64,000 nucleotides of DNA. It comes from Rubritalea tangerina (GTDB taxonomy: Bacteria; Verrucomicrobiota; Verrucomicrobiia; Verrucomicrobiales; Akkermansiaceae). The notes below the pieces were generated by a model. It saw only the letters and a program-made list of their open reading frames with translations, searched no databases and was not told the DNA's origin. The stretch is taken from the NCBI RefSeq assembly GCF_042683245.1, contig NZ_JBHUJB010000033.1, positions 1-64,000 on the forward strand. Direction: 5' to 3'. Shown in pieces: positions 32,873-41,885 of this stretch. Within the stretch, counting starts at the first letter, position 1. Every line of letters begins with the position of its first letter. A program made the translations under genes and the position numbers.

Positions 32873-34033
32873 ATGTCTGATCAGGTATTTCTTCCGGGTT
32901 CCACGATTGGGATTCTTGGTTCTGGCCAGTTGGCCCGCATGATGTCTCAGGCGGCATTGCCACTGGGTTACAAGGTGGTGGCATGGTCAGGTGGGGCGGA
33001 TAGTTCGGCAGTGGACCGTGAGGTCGATCTGGTGATCGACAGTGGGTATGATGATGAGGCTGCGAAGGAAAAGTTCCTGAGCATGGTGGATGTGGTGACT
33101 GTGGAGACTGAGAGTTTGCCGCCGGCGCTTTTGCGAGATGTGGGATCGAGGGTTGAGTTACGGCCGAATGCGAAGGCGGTAGAGACTACCGGTACGCGCG
33201 AGCTAGAGCGCCGGTTTTTGGCATCGATCGATGCTGCGCAGACGGAGTTTCGCGTAGTGGACACGGTGGAGCAACTAGAGAGTGCGTTTTACGATCTGGA
33301 TGGCAATTGTGTGGCGAAGACAGCTCGCGATGGATACGATGGAAAAGGCCAGTGGCGTCTGAAGTCGGTAGAAGATCTGGAGCATTGTAAGCGCGACTGG
33401 GATGGTCGTTGTCGCTTGGTGGTAGAGGGGTTCATTCCTTTTATTATGGAGTGCTCTGTAGTCGTGGCGCGCAATGCCGCTGGTGAGGTGAAGGCTTTTC
33501 CTTTGGTTGAGAACATTCACCGTCATCATGTGCTGGATGTGTCTATTTTACCTGGTCGGGTGGATGAAGCTGTTGCTGAGCGCGCGCGCGTGCTCGCTGA
33601 GAAAGTGATTCAGGGGCTCGATTACATTGGCATTTTGGCCGTTGAGCTATTTGTGTTAGAGAATGGCGAAGTTCTTGTGAATGAGATTGCGCCGCGTCCG
33701 CACAACTCTGGGCATGCGACGAATGATGGCTGTGTGACTTCTCAATTTGAGCAACATGTGCGAGCGATTTGTGGGTTGCCCTTAGGTGATCCGAGGCCGC
33801 ATGGCACCACCGTGATGGTGAATTTGCTGAGTGATATTTGGAAGAGCGACAAGGATGCATTTGCGGATGCTGAGATCGCGGCTCTCACTGGTGCGAAATG
33901 GCATTTCTATGAAAAGGAATGGAAGGCTGGGCGCCGGAAGTTAGGTCATGTGAACTTTGTCGCAGCGACTTTGGAAGAAGCGCTCTCTGAGAGTGAGAAG
34001 CTGCGCGGGGTGCTTTTCAAGCATGTTGAGTAA
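32873..34033 (+). CDS. purK: N5-carboxyaminoimidazole ribonucleotide synthase
   Basis: A 386-residue ATP-grasp enzyme that makes N5-CAIR from AIR, bicarbonate and ATP. It has an N-terminal nucleotide-binding loop (GILGSGQLARMM), the central VAKTARDGYDGKGQW segment, and the metal-site region VLVNEIAPRPHNSGHATNDG. A strong ribosome binding site (GAGGAGG) precedes its ATG. It forms an operon with purE. An inverted repeat at 34089-34115 probably ends the transcript. Confidence 0.95.
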   Translation: MSDQVFLPGSTIGILGSGQLARMMSQAALPLGYKVVAWSGGADSSAVDREVDLVIDSGYDDEAAKEKFLSMVDVVTVETESLPPALLRDVGSRVELRPNAKAVETTGTRELERRFLASIDAAQTEFRVVDTVEQLESAFYDLDGNCVAKTARDGYDGKGQWRLKSVEDLEHCKRDWDGRCRLVVEGFIPFIMECSVVVARNAAGEVKAFPLVENIHRHHVLDVSILPGRVDEAVAERARVLAEKVIQGLDYIGILAVELFVLENGEVLVNEIAPRPHNSGHATNDGCVTSQFEQHVRAICGLPLGDPRPHGTTVMVNLLSDIWKSDKDAFADAEIAALTGAKWHFYEKEWKAGRRKLGHVNFVAATLEEALSESEKLRGVLFKHVE

Positions 34034-34088
34034 GTGCCGTGAGAGGCAGTTGAGGCGGCAGCGCTTGAGTTTATCGTTATAGGCATCA

Positions 34089-34115
34089 CCCAGCACAGAC
34101 TCTGGTCGTGCTGGG
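34089..34115 (+). terminator. Inverted repeat after purK, possible terminator
   Basis: CCCAGCAC (34089-34096) pairs perfectly with GTGCTGGG (34108-34115). No T-run follows; the next bases are ATTGGTG. A hairpin at 47826-47851 has the same GGGATTGGTG continuation. Confidence 0.5.
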
Positions 34116-34177
34116 ATTGGTGGATGGGGTTCTCTCAGGGTGAAGAGGGGAGCCTTGTGTGTTTATGAAGTGGTATA

Positions 34178-34296
34178 ATACCCTCTCTCGACTCGGAATA
34201 GACGCATGGAGAGTGGTTGAGTCTTGTGAAGTTTGCGCTTCGCGATTTTAGAGTAAATCGGATTATCTTACCGAATGTCATCGTTGTGATTCAGTT
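34178..34296 (+). repeat. 119-bp dispersed repeat, copy B
   Basis: The second copy of the element at 20030-20148, same orientation and no gaps. It lies between purK and a convergent sulfatase, ending 7 bases before that gene's stop codon. This copy has a short palindrome at its left edge (GGTATAATACC) that copy A lacks. Confidence 0.88.
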
Positions 34297-34303
34297 CTGA
34301 TGA

Positions 34304-35650
34304 TTAGAGGTTTGCGGCGGGTCGTTTTTGGTTGGTGATGGTGTGGTCGAGTTTGCGCATACGGGTGCGCAGCATTTGGCATTTGTCAGGCATGTGGGGG
34401 GCGAGGTTGTGTTTTTCGGCGATATCGTTATGGAGGTTGAAAAGCATGGGGGTGTTCTTTTTGATCAAGAATTTCCATGAGCCGTGGCGGATCCCTTCTA
34501 GTTTCCCTTGGCTGGAATAGTAGAGGAAGGTGTCGCGGGGTGATGGGGCGGAGGTGGTGAGTGTGGCTGAGAGGTCGAGACCATCGATAGGGCCGCGGGT
34601 TTTCATTTCGGCTCCGGCCAGGGAAGCGAGAGTGGGGAAGAGGTCGATATGGCTGGCGAGGGCGTCGTTGGTGGTATTGGCGGGGATGATGTTTGGGCCC
34701 CAGATGATGCAGGGGACCCGTTGCCCTCCTTCGAATGTGGTTCCTTTTCCATCGCGCAGTGGTTTTGCTGAGCCGCCGTGGTGTTCAAAGCGCAGCCAGG
34801 GGCCATTATCGGAGGTAAAGATGATGATGGTGTTCTCGGTGAGTTGTTGGGCCTTGAGGGCGTTTACGAGTCGGCCGACTTCGCTATCGATGTGTTCGAT
34901 GACGGTTTTATAGGCATTGAGTGGGTTGGGGTCATAGCAATCTTCGGGTACGAAGAGGGGGATGTGGGGCATGCTGTGTGGGATGTAGAGGAAGAAGGGG
35001 CGTTCTTTGTTGTTGGCAATGAAATCGATGGCTTTGTCGGTGTAGCGGCGGGTGATGGTGCGTTGGTCGACGGGGAGCTCGATGATGCGATCATTTTCTA
35101 GCAATGGGGTGTTCCAGGACTGGGTGGCAGTTTTTTGGTTGAGCCAGATGTTGTCTTGGTTGCCCTTGGGTTTGCCGCGATTATCTGGATGGGCCATGTC
35201 GTTGGAGTAGGGGATGCCGTAGTAGTAATCGAAGCCTTGTTGGGTTGGGAGGAAGGGTGGGTGGTGGCCGAGGTGCCACTTGCCAATGCATGCGGTGGCG
35301 TAGCCTGCGGAGCGGAGGACTTCGGCGATAGTGACCTCTTCTGGGTGGAGGCCACGTTTCGAGTAGGGGAAGAGGACGCCTTTTTCGAGGCCTACGCGTT
35401 TCGGGTAGCAGCCAGTGAGGAGGCCGGCGCGCGAGGGGGTGCAGACTGGGCTGGGGGAATAGAAGGAGGTGAGTTTGGTGCCTTCTTTAGCGAGGGTATC
35501 GATGTGTGGGGTTTTGATGGTGGTGGAGCCAAAGCAGCTGAGGTCATTGTAGCCTTGGTCATCGGTGAAGATGAGAATGATATTTGGCTTTTGGGCGGGA
35601 GCTAGTTGGCTCAGAGCGAGGGCTAGGAAGATGAGAGTGGAGCGGAACAT
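34304..35650 (-). CDS. Sulfatase (arylsulfatase A-like)
   Basis: A 448-residue exported sulfatase. It has a signal peptide ending at AQ-KPN, metal-site IFTDDQGYNDLSCFGS, formylglycine motif CTPSR at Cys70, GKWHLGHHPPFLPTQQGFD, and FTSDNGPWLRFEHHGG. This is the full arylsulfatase A/N-acetylgalactosamine-6-sulfatase pattern. It should hydrolyse sulfate esters of polysaccharides outside the inner membrane after Cys-to-formylglycine conversion. It is convergent with purK and divergent from the next sulfatase (174 bases between starts), so the two may share a control region. Confidence 0.92.
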   Translation of the reverse strand: MFRSTLIFLALALSQLAPAQKPNIILIFTDDQGYNDLSCFGSTTIKTPHIDTLAKEGTKLTSFYSPSPVCTPSRAGLLTGCYPKRVGLEKGVLFPYSKRGLHPEEVTIAEVLRSAGYATACIGKWHLGHHPPFLPTQQGFDYYYGIPYSNDMAHPDNRGKPKGNQDNIWLNQKTATQSWNTPLLENDRIIELPVDQRTITRRYTDKAIDFIANNKERPFFLYIPHSMPHIPLFVPEDCYDPNPLNAYKTVIEHIDSEVGRLVNALKAQQLTENTIIIFTSDNGPWLRFEHHGGSAKPLRDGKGTTFEGGQRVPCIIWGPNIIPANTTNDALASHIDLFPTLASLAGAEMKTRGPIDGLDLSATLTTSAPSPRDTFLYYSSQGKLEGIRHGSWKFLIKKNTPMLFNLHNDIAEKHNLAPHMPDKCQMLRTRMRKLDHTITNQKRPAANL

Positions 35651-35824
35651 GATGGTGAATTGGAAGGGTACGTGGAGGTGGGGGGCAATTGATCAGATTG
35701 GGGGGAGATTCGTGGGGTTTGTGGAAAAAATGTAATAATCTGAGTGGCTCTTACATTGGTAAGTAGTTCGGCCAGTGTCGCAGTTACTGGATGGGCAAAG
35801 AACACCCTTACTATTTTCCAAATT

Positions 35825-37174
35825 ATGATTAGATCGACCCTCATTGCATGTTTATTGGCTGGCGTGACTGCGCTGGCATCGGAGCGCCCAAATGTCATTG
35901 TCATCATGGCTGATGACTTGGGGTATCGGGACTTAGGATTTCAGGGGTCAGAGGTGGTGAAGACGCCGCATTTGGACGCACTGGCGAAGAATGGAGTGAT
36001 CTTTACTGACGGGCATGCAGCTGCATCCGTATGTAGCCCTTCGCGGGCAGGGTTCATCACGGGGCGCTACCAACAGCGCTTTGGTCACGAGGCGAATTGT
36101 CCACGTGGGAAGCAAGGAATGGTGACAAGTGAGTACACGATGGGGCAAGCCTTCCAGTCTATTGGTTACAAGACCTACATGATTGGTAAGTGGCATCTTG
36201 GCAACCTCGAGGAGATGTACCCGACGCAGCGTGGCTTTGATAGTTTTTGGGGCTTGAGAGAGGGCTCACGTGGCTTTTTCTACAAGGAAGGTAAGGAGAA
36301 ATTTGGCAACTACCATTCGATTGAAGAGAATGGAAAGCATGTGGCATTTGAGGGGTTCTTAACGGATAGGATGACCGATGCGGGTATTGCGATGATAGAG
36401 GCGAACAAGCAGGACCCGTTCTTTATGTTCCTATCCTACACAGCGCCTCACACACCTCTGCAAGCGACTCCAGAGGATAAGGCAAAGGCCAATGGGAACG
36501 CGTATCATGCATTGATCCAAAACATGGATGATAACATCGGACGCTTGGTCGCATATCTTGAAGAAAATAAGATGCGTGAGAATACGGTGATTTGGTTTCT
36601 CAGTGACAATGGAGGCACCGTAGGGTCGGCATCTAACTACCCGCTCAATGGTAAAAAGGGCGTGGAGTTTGAAGGTGGGCACCGCGTGCCATTCATTGTG
36701 AATTGGCCAGCCAAGATCAAGGGTGGGCAGCGTTTTGATGGATTGACATCGGCAATGGACATCTTTCCAACAAGTTTCAAGTTAGCGGGAGGAAAAGAGA
36801 CGCCTAATAAGTTAGATGGGGTTGATTTATTACCCTATTTGGTGGGTGAGAAGTCTGGGGATCCGCATGCGACATTGTACTGGCGTAAGTTAGAGCAGGC
36901 GGCGATTCGTCATGGTGACTGGAAGATGATCCGAGGTGAGGGTTTACCTGAGATGTTGTACAAGATGGGGGATGACACGAGTGAGTTAAACGATGTGGCG
37001 AAGCAGCACCCCGAGAAGGTACAGGAGCTCGGCAAGATGATCACGGACTGGGAGAAGGAGTTGGTAGAGCCGCTGTGGCAGGAAGGCAAGGGGTTCATCA
37101 AGGTGCGCTACAAGAAGAACATCGAGTACCGGGATGCCGAGATGGTGAAGCCTACTTTAGGGGCGAAAAAATAA
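35825..37174 (+). CDS. Sulfatase (arylsulfatase-like)
   Basis: About 449 residues. A signal peptide (IRSTLIACLLAGVTALAS), metal-site IMADDLGYRDLGFQGS, formylglycine motif CSPSR at Cys70, GKWHLGNLEEMYPTQRGFD, and LSDNGGTVGSASNYPLNG define an S1 sulfatase. ATG 35825 is chosen because it starts the signal peptide; an in-frame extension to 35744 would put 27 unlikely residues in front. It is the third sulfatase of the window and is transcribed divergently from the second, with which it shares the intergenic region. Substrate unknown. Confidence 0.92.
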   Translation: MIRSTLIACLLAGVTALASERPNVIVIMADDLGYRDLGFQGSEVVKTPHLDALAKNGVIFTDGHAAASVCSPSRAGFITGRYQQRFGHEANCPRGKQGMVTSEYTMGQAFQSIGYKTYMIGKWHLGNLEEMYPTQRGFDSFWGLREGSRGFFYKEGKEKFGNYHSIEENGKHVAFEGFLTDRMTDAGIAMIEANKQDPFFMFLSYTAPHTPLQATPEDKAKANGNAYHALIQNMDDNIGRLVAYLEENKMRENTVIWFLSDNGGTVGSASNYPLNGKKGVEFEGGHRVPFIVNWPAKIKGGQRFDGLTSAMDIFPTSFKLAGGKETPNKLDGVDLLPYLVGEKSGDPHATLYWRKLEQAAIRHGDWKMIRGEGLPEMLYKMGDDTSELNDVAKQHPEKVQELGKMITDWEKELVEPLWQEGKGFIKVRYKKNIEYRDAEMVKPTLGAKK

Positions 37175-37204
37175 CTCCATAGAAACATTTCATTGTGTAG
37201 GTTG

Positions 37205-37234
37205 TTGGCGGGTGGGTTTCGGCTCACCCGCCAA
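37205..37234. terminator. Inverted repeat between convergent genes
   Basis: TTGGCGGGTG pairs perfectly with CACCCGCCAA across a 10-base loop, in the 83-base gap between the convergent sulfatase and L,D-transpeptidase genes. It could end transcription from both sides, although T-runs are weak. Confidence 0.6.
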
Positions 37235-37257
37235 TGTATTTGAGACGCGAAGTGGAA

Positions 37258-38247
37258 TTAATTCGCGGTCTTTTTTTCCTCTGGGGTGAGGACATTCATG
37301 GGGCCATCTGAGCGGGTGGCTTCGGTGCTGGGGTCATTGGTGGCCAGGAGTATGGTACCAGGAGCGATGATTTGTTGGATATTTTGACCAAAGCCTTGTG
37401 GGAGTTGGATGCTTTGGCGCAGGCGTTCGACTGCATTATCTGGTGAGCCACCGTGGAGGGCGAGCATGGACCAGGGGTGGACGGGGCGGCCCGTGCCGGC
37501 GCTTCCAGCTTCTAGGCCTTCGAGCATGAGGAAGATGCCTTGTGGCATATCATCGCTGAGGGTGAGAGCGGCAGGGGATTGGCCAATGAGGATACCATTG
37601 CGGAAGACGTAGAGGGTTTTATCCGCGTAGCTGAGGAGGAGGTTGACGGGGCCTTCAGGACTTTTCTGAGGTTCCCAGACGACATGGCCTTTGGGAACGG
37701 GCTTGGAGTCGGCTGGGCCGCGGCTTTCCAGCAGGATGGAGGCTGGCTTTTTGGAAATTGCGGGTGTGGCTGCTTTTTCGGTGATGACCACGGTGGAGCC
37801 ATTGCGGGTGGTGCTGTAGAGTTTTTCTGAGAAATCGTAGGGTAGGCGGATGCAGCCTGCTGATGCTGGGTAGCCAGGGAGTTTGCCGGCGTGCATGGCA
37901 ATGCCTGTCCAAGTGAGTCGCTGCATGTAGGGCATCTTGGCTCCTTTGTAGATGTTCGACTCGTGTTTCTTTTTACGTTGGAGGATGGTGAAGACACCGG
38001 TGGGGGTTTCTTTGCCTTCACGGCCGGTGCTGACGGTGGATCGGCCGATTTGTACGCCATTGCGGTAGACGTAGGCCATTTGGTCATCGAGGCTCACGAC
38101 GACGAGCACGGGGCCTTTAGGAGCACGCTCTGGGGCCCATTCGAATTGGCCTGCTTGGAGTGGTTGTTGTGCAGCCTGAGTGAGGCTGGGAGAGCAGAGG
38201 AAGCAAGCCCCTGAGAGGAGAGAGAGAATGAAAGGTTTCGCCAGCAT
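37258..38247 (-). CDS. L,D-transpeptidase (YkuD) family protein, copy 1
   Basis: About 329 residues with a signal peptide (FILSLLSGACFLCSPSLTQA). A YkuD domain carries the catalytic motif HAGKLPGYPASAGCIRLPY (His and Cys present). Such enzymes make 3-3 cross-links in peptidoglycan or attach proteins to it. The C-terminal half repeats the start of the domain (VWEPQKSPEGPVNLLLSYAD resembles EWAPERAPKGPVLVVVSLDD) but has no catalytic Cys, so it is a degenerate internal copy. ATG 38247 begins the signal peptide. A close paralogue lies at 39242-40213 on the other strand. Confidence 0.87.
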   Translation of the reverse strand: MLAKPFILSLLSGACFLCSPSLTQAAQQPLQAGQFEWAPERAPKGPVLVVVSLDDQMAYVYRNGVQIGRSTVSTGREGKETPTGVFTILQRKKKHESNIYKGAKMPYMQRLTWTGIAMHAGKLPGYPASAGCIRLPYDFSEKLYSTTRNGSTVVITEKAATPAISKKPASILLESRGPADSKPVPKGHVVWEPQKSPEGPVNLLLSYADKTLYVFRNGILIGQSPAALTLSDDMPQGIFLMLEGLEAGSAGTGRPVHPWSMLALHGGSPDNAVERLRQSIQLPQGFGQNIQQIIAPGTILLATNDPSTEATRSDGPMNVLTPEEKKTAN

Positions 38248-38296
38248 GGGCGAAGCATAGCTGAGGGGGGAGGGTCTTGGCAAGGAGTGATGCGTG

Positions 38297-39103
38297 TTAT
38301 CGGCGACGGCGCAGGAGGAGGCCACAACTGGCCAATGCGAGCATGGTCACAGCACTCGGTTCGGGGATGTTGGTGACTCGCACGTTGATGTCATCGAGAA
38401 TGATGACGACATCTTTTTTTGAGTTTTGGAATTCTTGTTCAGGAATTTCGGCGGTGAGATTGAAGGTATAGATCCCCGCCTGATTGATGATGGTTGATTG
38501 AGAGATCATTTCAGTTTCTTGGTAGGGATCATTAGGGACGGGCTGCATGTAGTCGATAGAATCGGTGATGCCGAGTTTGGTATTCGATGGTGAGACAAGT
38601 TCCCATGAGACGGTGGCATTGTTTTGGACGTCATTATCGATGAAGACGCGGTAGGTCAGGTCGAGAGCTGCGAGGCGGGTTTCGCCGGGTGCGAGTTCGA
38701 AAGAAATTGAGTAGGAGGCGCTGGATGCGATATCGATTTTTTGGGCGTTGGGGCTGGGTGAGCGCGAGTCATCTTGGACGGCAATGAAGCCAAAATTCGT
38801 GCCAGTGTAGCCGATGGTGCCCGCACCATCTGGGATGTAGTAGTTGAGGTCATCGAGTCTGGCGTCGACGATGGCGTTGCCGCCATTGCCTTGGAAGTCG
38901 GCAGTTTGTCCCACCTCAAATGGGTCTGGGAGGGAGGTGGGGTCGGTCGGATCGACCGCCGTGAAAGTCGCATCCACGATTGTGGGCGTGTTGTCTGAGA
39001 CAAAGGTCGAGACTGTGGCGCCGAGAGCTGTGACGGTAGCAGCCTGGCTGAGTGGTGAGAGGAGAGCGAGGAGGGTTAGTGTGGAGAGGGAGTAGCGCAT
39101 CAT
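38297..39103 (-). CDS. PEP-CTERM sorting domain protein
   Basis: About 268 residues with a signal peptide (LSTLTLLALLSPLSQA) and a beta-rich body. The tail is a textbook PEP-CTERM signal: IPEPSAVTMLALASCGLLL followed by RRRR. PEP-CTERM proteins are processed by an exosortase (not in this window) and attached to or released at the surface, often with exopolysaccharide. The body, with segments such as SISFELAPGETRLAALDLTY, matches no function I know. ATG 39103 is chosen because it starts the signal peptide. It lies between two L,D-transpeptidase genes. Confidence 0.82.
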   Translation of the reverse strand: MMRYSLSTLTLLALLSPLSQAATVTALGATVSTFVSDNTPTIVDATFTAVDPTDPTSLPDPFEVGQTADFQGNGGNAIVDARLDDLNYYIPDGAGTIGYTGTNFGFIAVQDDSRSPSPNAQKIDIASSASYSISFELAPGETRLAALDLTYRVFIDNDVQNNATVSWELVSPSNTKLGITDSIDYMQPVPNDPYQETEMISQSTIINQAGIYTFNLTAEIPEQEFQNSKKDVVIILDDINVRVTNIPEPSAVTMLALASCGLLLRRRR

Positions 39104-39241
39104 GCGGGCACGAGGGTAGTTCACGGGATGATAGAAAAAAGGGGAAGCAGGTGTCAAATTGTTAACTTAAAAGAGGGCTTGTGACTGGGCTGTCTGTTAG
39201 TTTCTCTTGAATTCTTTGAGCAGTATGCTTGAAACAGGACG

Positions 39242-40213
39242 ATGAAATTGTTGAAACCTCTTTTCTTGGCGGCGATGGCTGCAGCGGTTGCTGGTGGTCT
39301 GAGTTCTTGTGCGACGAGTACGCAGACACGATTGGCACCTGGTCAGTACGAATGGCATCCTGAGCGTTCACCATCGGGGCCAGTGTTGATGGTAGTGAGT
39401 ATCGACGACCAAATGGCCTACGTTTACCGCAATGGTGTGCAGATTGCACGTTCGACTGTGAGTACCGGCCGCGAAGGGAAAGAGACTCCGACTGGGGTCT
39501 TCACGATTCTTCAGCGCAAGGTCGATCACGAGTCTAACGTCTACAAGGGGGCGAAGATGCCTTACATGCAGCGTTTGACATGGACAGGCATTGCGATGCA
39601 CGCAGGCGAGCTTCCGGGTTACCCAGCGTCTGGTGGTTGTATTCGGTTGCCGTATGCCTTTTCTGAGAAGGTGTATGGGGTTTTGCGTAATGGGTCTACG
39701 GTGGCAATCACCAAGAAGGGAACCATTCCATCCTACTCGAAGAAGCCAGCGAATATCTTGATGGCTTCAAAAGCGCGTCAGTCATCGAACAAGGCGATTC
39801 CAGACCCACAGGGTCGTGTGATTTGGGAGCCGGGCAAGAGCCGCAGTGGTCCTTACTCCGTGTTACTTTCGTATGCGGATAGAACTGCCTACGTATGGCG
39901 CAATGGGGTCAAGATAGGGCAGAGCCCAATGGGTATCGCTCCGGGGTCGAACCCACCTGAGGGAGTATTCATGAAGTTAGAGGGAGGCAGCGGGCCGACA
40001 TCTTGGTCGGTGCTTAGCTTAAATGGCGGCAAGGTCACAGGAGATCCTGCAGGTAGCATTTCTAACAACATCAGCTTCCCAGCTGAATTTACGAGCAAGA
40101 CGCGTGGGATTCTTACGCCTGGGACTATTCTATTAGCGACGCGTGAGTCCTCGAATGCGAGCACGATGTCCAAGCGTGACTTTGGTATTATTCAGCCAGA
40201 GGCTAAGCAATAG
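39242..40213 (+). CDS. L,D-transpeptidase (YkuD) family lipoprotein, copy 2
   Basis: A 323-residue paralogue of the protein at 37258-38247. Its N-terminus has a lipobox (VAGGLSSC, Cys about residue 22), so it is probably lipid-anchored while copy 1 is soluble. The YkuD catalytic motif HAGELPGYPASGGCIRLPY is intact. The C-terminal half is again a Cys-less repeat (VIWEPGKSRSGPYSVLLSYA). It probably acts on peptidoglycan cross-links in the periplasm. A strong terminator follows at 40240. Confidence 0.88.
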   Translation: MKLLKPLFLAAMAAAVAGGLSSCATSTQTRLAPGQYEWHPERSPSGPVLMVVSIDDQMAYVYRNGVQIARSTVSTGREGKETPTGVFTILQRKVDHESNVYKGAKMPYMQRLTWTGIAMHAGELPGYPASGGCIRLPYAFSEKVYGVLRNGSTVAITKKGTIPSYSKKPANILMASKARQSSNKAIPDPQGRVIWEPGKSRSGPYSVLLSYADRTAYVWRNGVKIGQSPMGIAPGSNPPEGVFMKLEGGSGPTSWSVLSLNGGKVTGDPAGSISNNISFPAEFTSKTRGILTPGTILLATRESSNASTMSKRDFGIIQPEAKQ

Positions 40214-40239
40214 TCGGGGGATTTTATCTGAATTGAAGC

Positions 40240-40275
40240 TACCGAGTTCACCGTGTGTGGGCTCGGTATTTTTTT
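40240..40275 (+). terminator. Rho-independent terminator
   Basis: TACCGAG (40240-40246) pairs with CTCGGTA (40262-40268) and is followed directly by seven T. It ends the L,D-transpeptidase transcript. Confidence 0.85.
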
Positions 40276-40290
40276 GTCGCGCGAATAGGG

Positions 40291-40319
40291 CTGACAAATG
40301 TGAAGTGGTGTCGTATTGT
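40291..40319 (+). promoter_or_regulatory. Candidate sigma-70-type promoter for the amidohydrolase gene
   Basis: CTGACA (40291-40296), 17 bases, then TATTGT (40314-40319), 35 bases before the ATG at 40354 and directly after a terminator. This is a motif match only. Confidence 0.4.
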
Positions 40320-40353
40320 TAGTTTACATTTCCCTCATACTAACACCACAGCA

Positions 40354-41748
40354 ATGAAACGTACTATTAGATCTCTAGCAGTTGCCATCGGAGCATTTTG
40401 CACCACGGCACTGAGCGCGGAAGAAGTCAAATCGAGTTACACGCTTATTAAGAATGTGAACATTTTCGATGGTAAGTCTGAAGCCTTGGCTAAAGGTTCC
40501 TCGGTTCTCATCGAAAACAACCTGATTAAGTCGGTAGGCAAGGATGTGAAAGCGCCTGAAGGAGCCACCGTGATTGATGGTCAGGGTGGAACATTGATGC
40601 CAGGTCTGATAGATGGTCATGCACATGTGATGATCAACGCCAATTTTGATGAGGTTGAGAAGAACATGGACATTGTAGACATTTCAATTCGATCTGGGAG
40701 GGTTGCAGAGCGTTTCTTGATGGATGGCTTCACGGCTGTACGCGACATGGGTGGGCCGGCATTTGGCTTGCAGCGTAGTATAGATCAAGGTTTTGTGAAG
40801 GGACCGCGAATCTATCCATCAGGAGGGTTTATCTCTCAAACTTCTGGGCATGGAGATTTCCGTGATAGAGCAGACGCAGGGTTCTCCATCAAAGATGCGG
40901 GAGACCTCTCTAACTTTGAGCGCATGGGGATAGGCAATGTGGCCAATGGTGTCCCAGAAGTGCTGGCAGCGACGCGCCTCAACTTACGTAATGGGGCCTC
41001 TCAGATCAAGGTGATGGCTGGAGGTGGTGGTTCATCTCGTTTTGATCCGATTGACACCACGCAGTTTTCATTGTCTGAGTTGAAAGCGATTGTTGAAGCA
41101 ACGAAAGATTGGGGAACTTATGTAGGTGCGCACGTATTTAATGATCGTTCGGTAAATCGTTTATTAGATGCTGGCGTAAAGTCTTTTGAGCATGCGTTCT
41201 TCATCAATGAAGAAACGATGCAGCGTATTGCAAAAGAAGGTGGTTTTGTGGTCCCGCAAATGTGGGGTATTTCACCAGATCTTGCACGCAATCCATTGAT
41301 GCCATCGAACAAGCTTCCCATGATCAAGGAATTAGCTCAGCAATATAAGGATGTGGGACGTCAGTTAGTTAAGCATAAAGTGAAGGTTGTCTTTGCATCT
41401 GATTATGTTGGAGCCTTTGCAGATGCTGAGCGTGCACGTCGTTATGAAATCTGGTGGCGTACACAGTGTTTTGACAGCAACTATGAAGTATTGAAGCAAA
41501 TGACTTCGACAGCTGGAGAGCTTTTGGCGCTTTCTGGTCCACGTAATCCGTATCAAGCAGGCAAGCAAGGAGTGATTGAAGAAGGGGCATATGCGGATCT
41601 TTTGTTAGTAGACGGTAACCCTTTAGAAGATATCACTGTAATCGGAGGGACAGACAAGTGGTTTGATGCTCCCGAAGAGTATAAACCAATTGAAACACTG
41701 AACCTCATTATGAAGGACGGGGTGATTTATAAGAATACGCTTAAGTAA
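40354..41748 (+). CDS. Exported metal-dependent amidohydrolase
   Basis: About 464 residues with a signal peptide (LAVAIGAFCTTALSAEE). Amidohydrolase-superfamily motifs are GLIDGHAHV for the first metal pair, HVFNDRSVNRLLDAG and KSFEHAFF for the central histidines, and VVFASDYVGA for the active-site Asp. It resembles imidazolonepropionase-like/prolidase-type Xaa-Pro or cyclic amide hydrolases. The start is ATG 40354, at the signal peptide. The coding strand lacks the G excess of its neighbours (11 G against 17 C in 41281-41340), which may point to transfer or different expression. It ends at a strong terminator. Confidence 0.87.
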   Translation: MKRTIRSLAVAIGAFCTTALSAEEVKSSYTLIKNVNIFDGKSEALAKGSSVLIENNLIKSVGKDVKAPEGATVIDGQGGTLMPGLIDGHAHVMINANFDEVEKNMDIVDISIRSGRVAERFLMDGFTAVRDMGGPAFGLQRSIDQGFVKGPRIYPSGGFISQTSGHGDFRDRADAGFSIKDAGDLSNFERMGIGNVANGVPEVLAATRLNLRNGASQIKVMAGGGGSSRFDPIDTTQFSLSELKAIVEATKDWGTYVGAHVFNDRSVNRLLDAGVKSFEHAFFINEETMQRIAKEGGFVVPQMWGISPDLARNPLMPSNKLPMIKELAQQYKDVGRQLVKHKVKVVFASDYVGAFADAERARRYEIWWRTQCFDSNYEVLKQMTSTAGELLALSGPRNPYQAGKQGVIEEGAYADLLLVDGNPLEDITVIGGTDKWFDAPEEYKPIETLNLIMKDGVIYKNTLK

Positions 41749-41766
41749 GTATTTGTTTTTATTTAA

Positions 41767-41795
41767 GGCCGCACTATGGAGTGTGGCCTTTTTTT
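41767..41795 (+). terminator. Rho-independent terminator
   Basis: GGCCGCACT pairs with AGTGTGGCC (one G-T pair) around the loop ATGG, followed by seven T. Confidence 0.88.
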
Positions 41796-41885
41796 CTCAT
41801 GAGGAGGTGAACTCGACAAAGGCTGGTATGTAGGTCCTGAGCGTTGTGCTGATAGGGACAGGGGCCAGCCTAACAACATAGAAGT

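Noticed and set aside
34171..34182. TATAAT in GGTATAATACC as a promoter within repeat copy B
   Set aside because: No -35 box lies at a proper distance, and copy A lacks the hexamer although the rest of the repeat is conserved.
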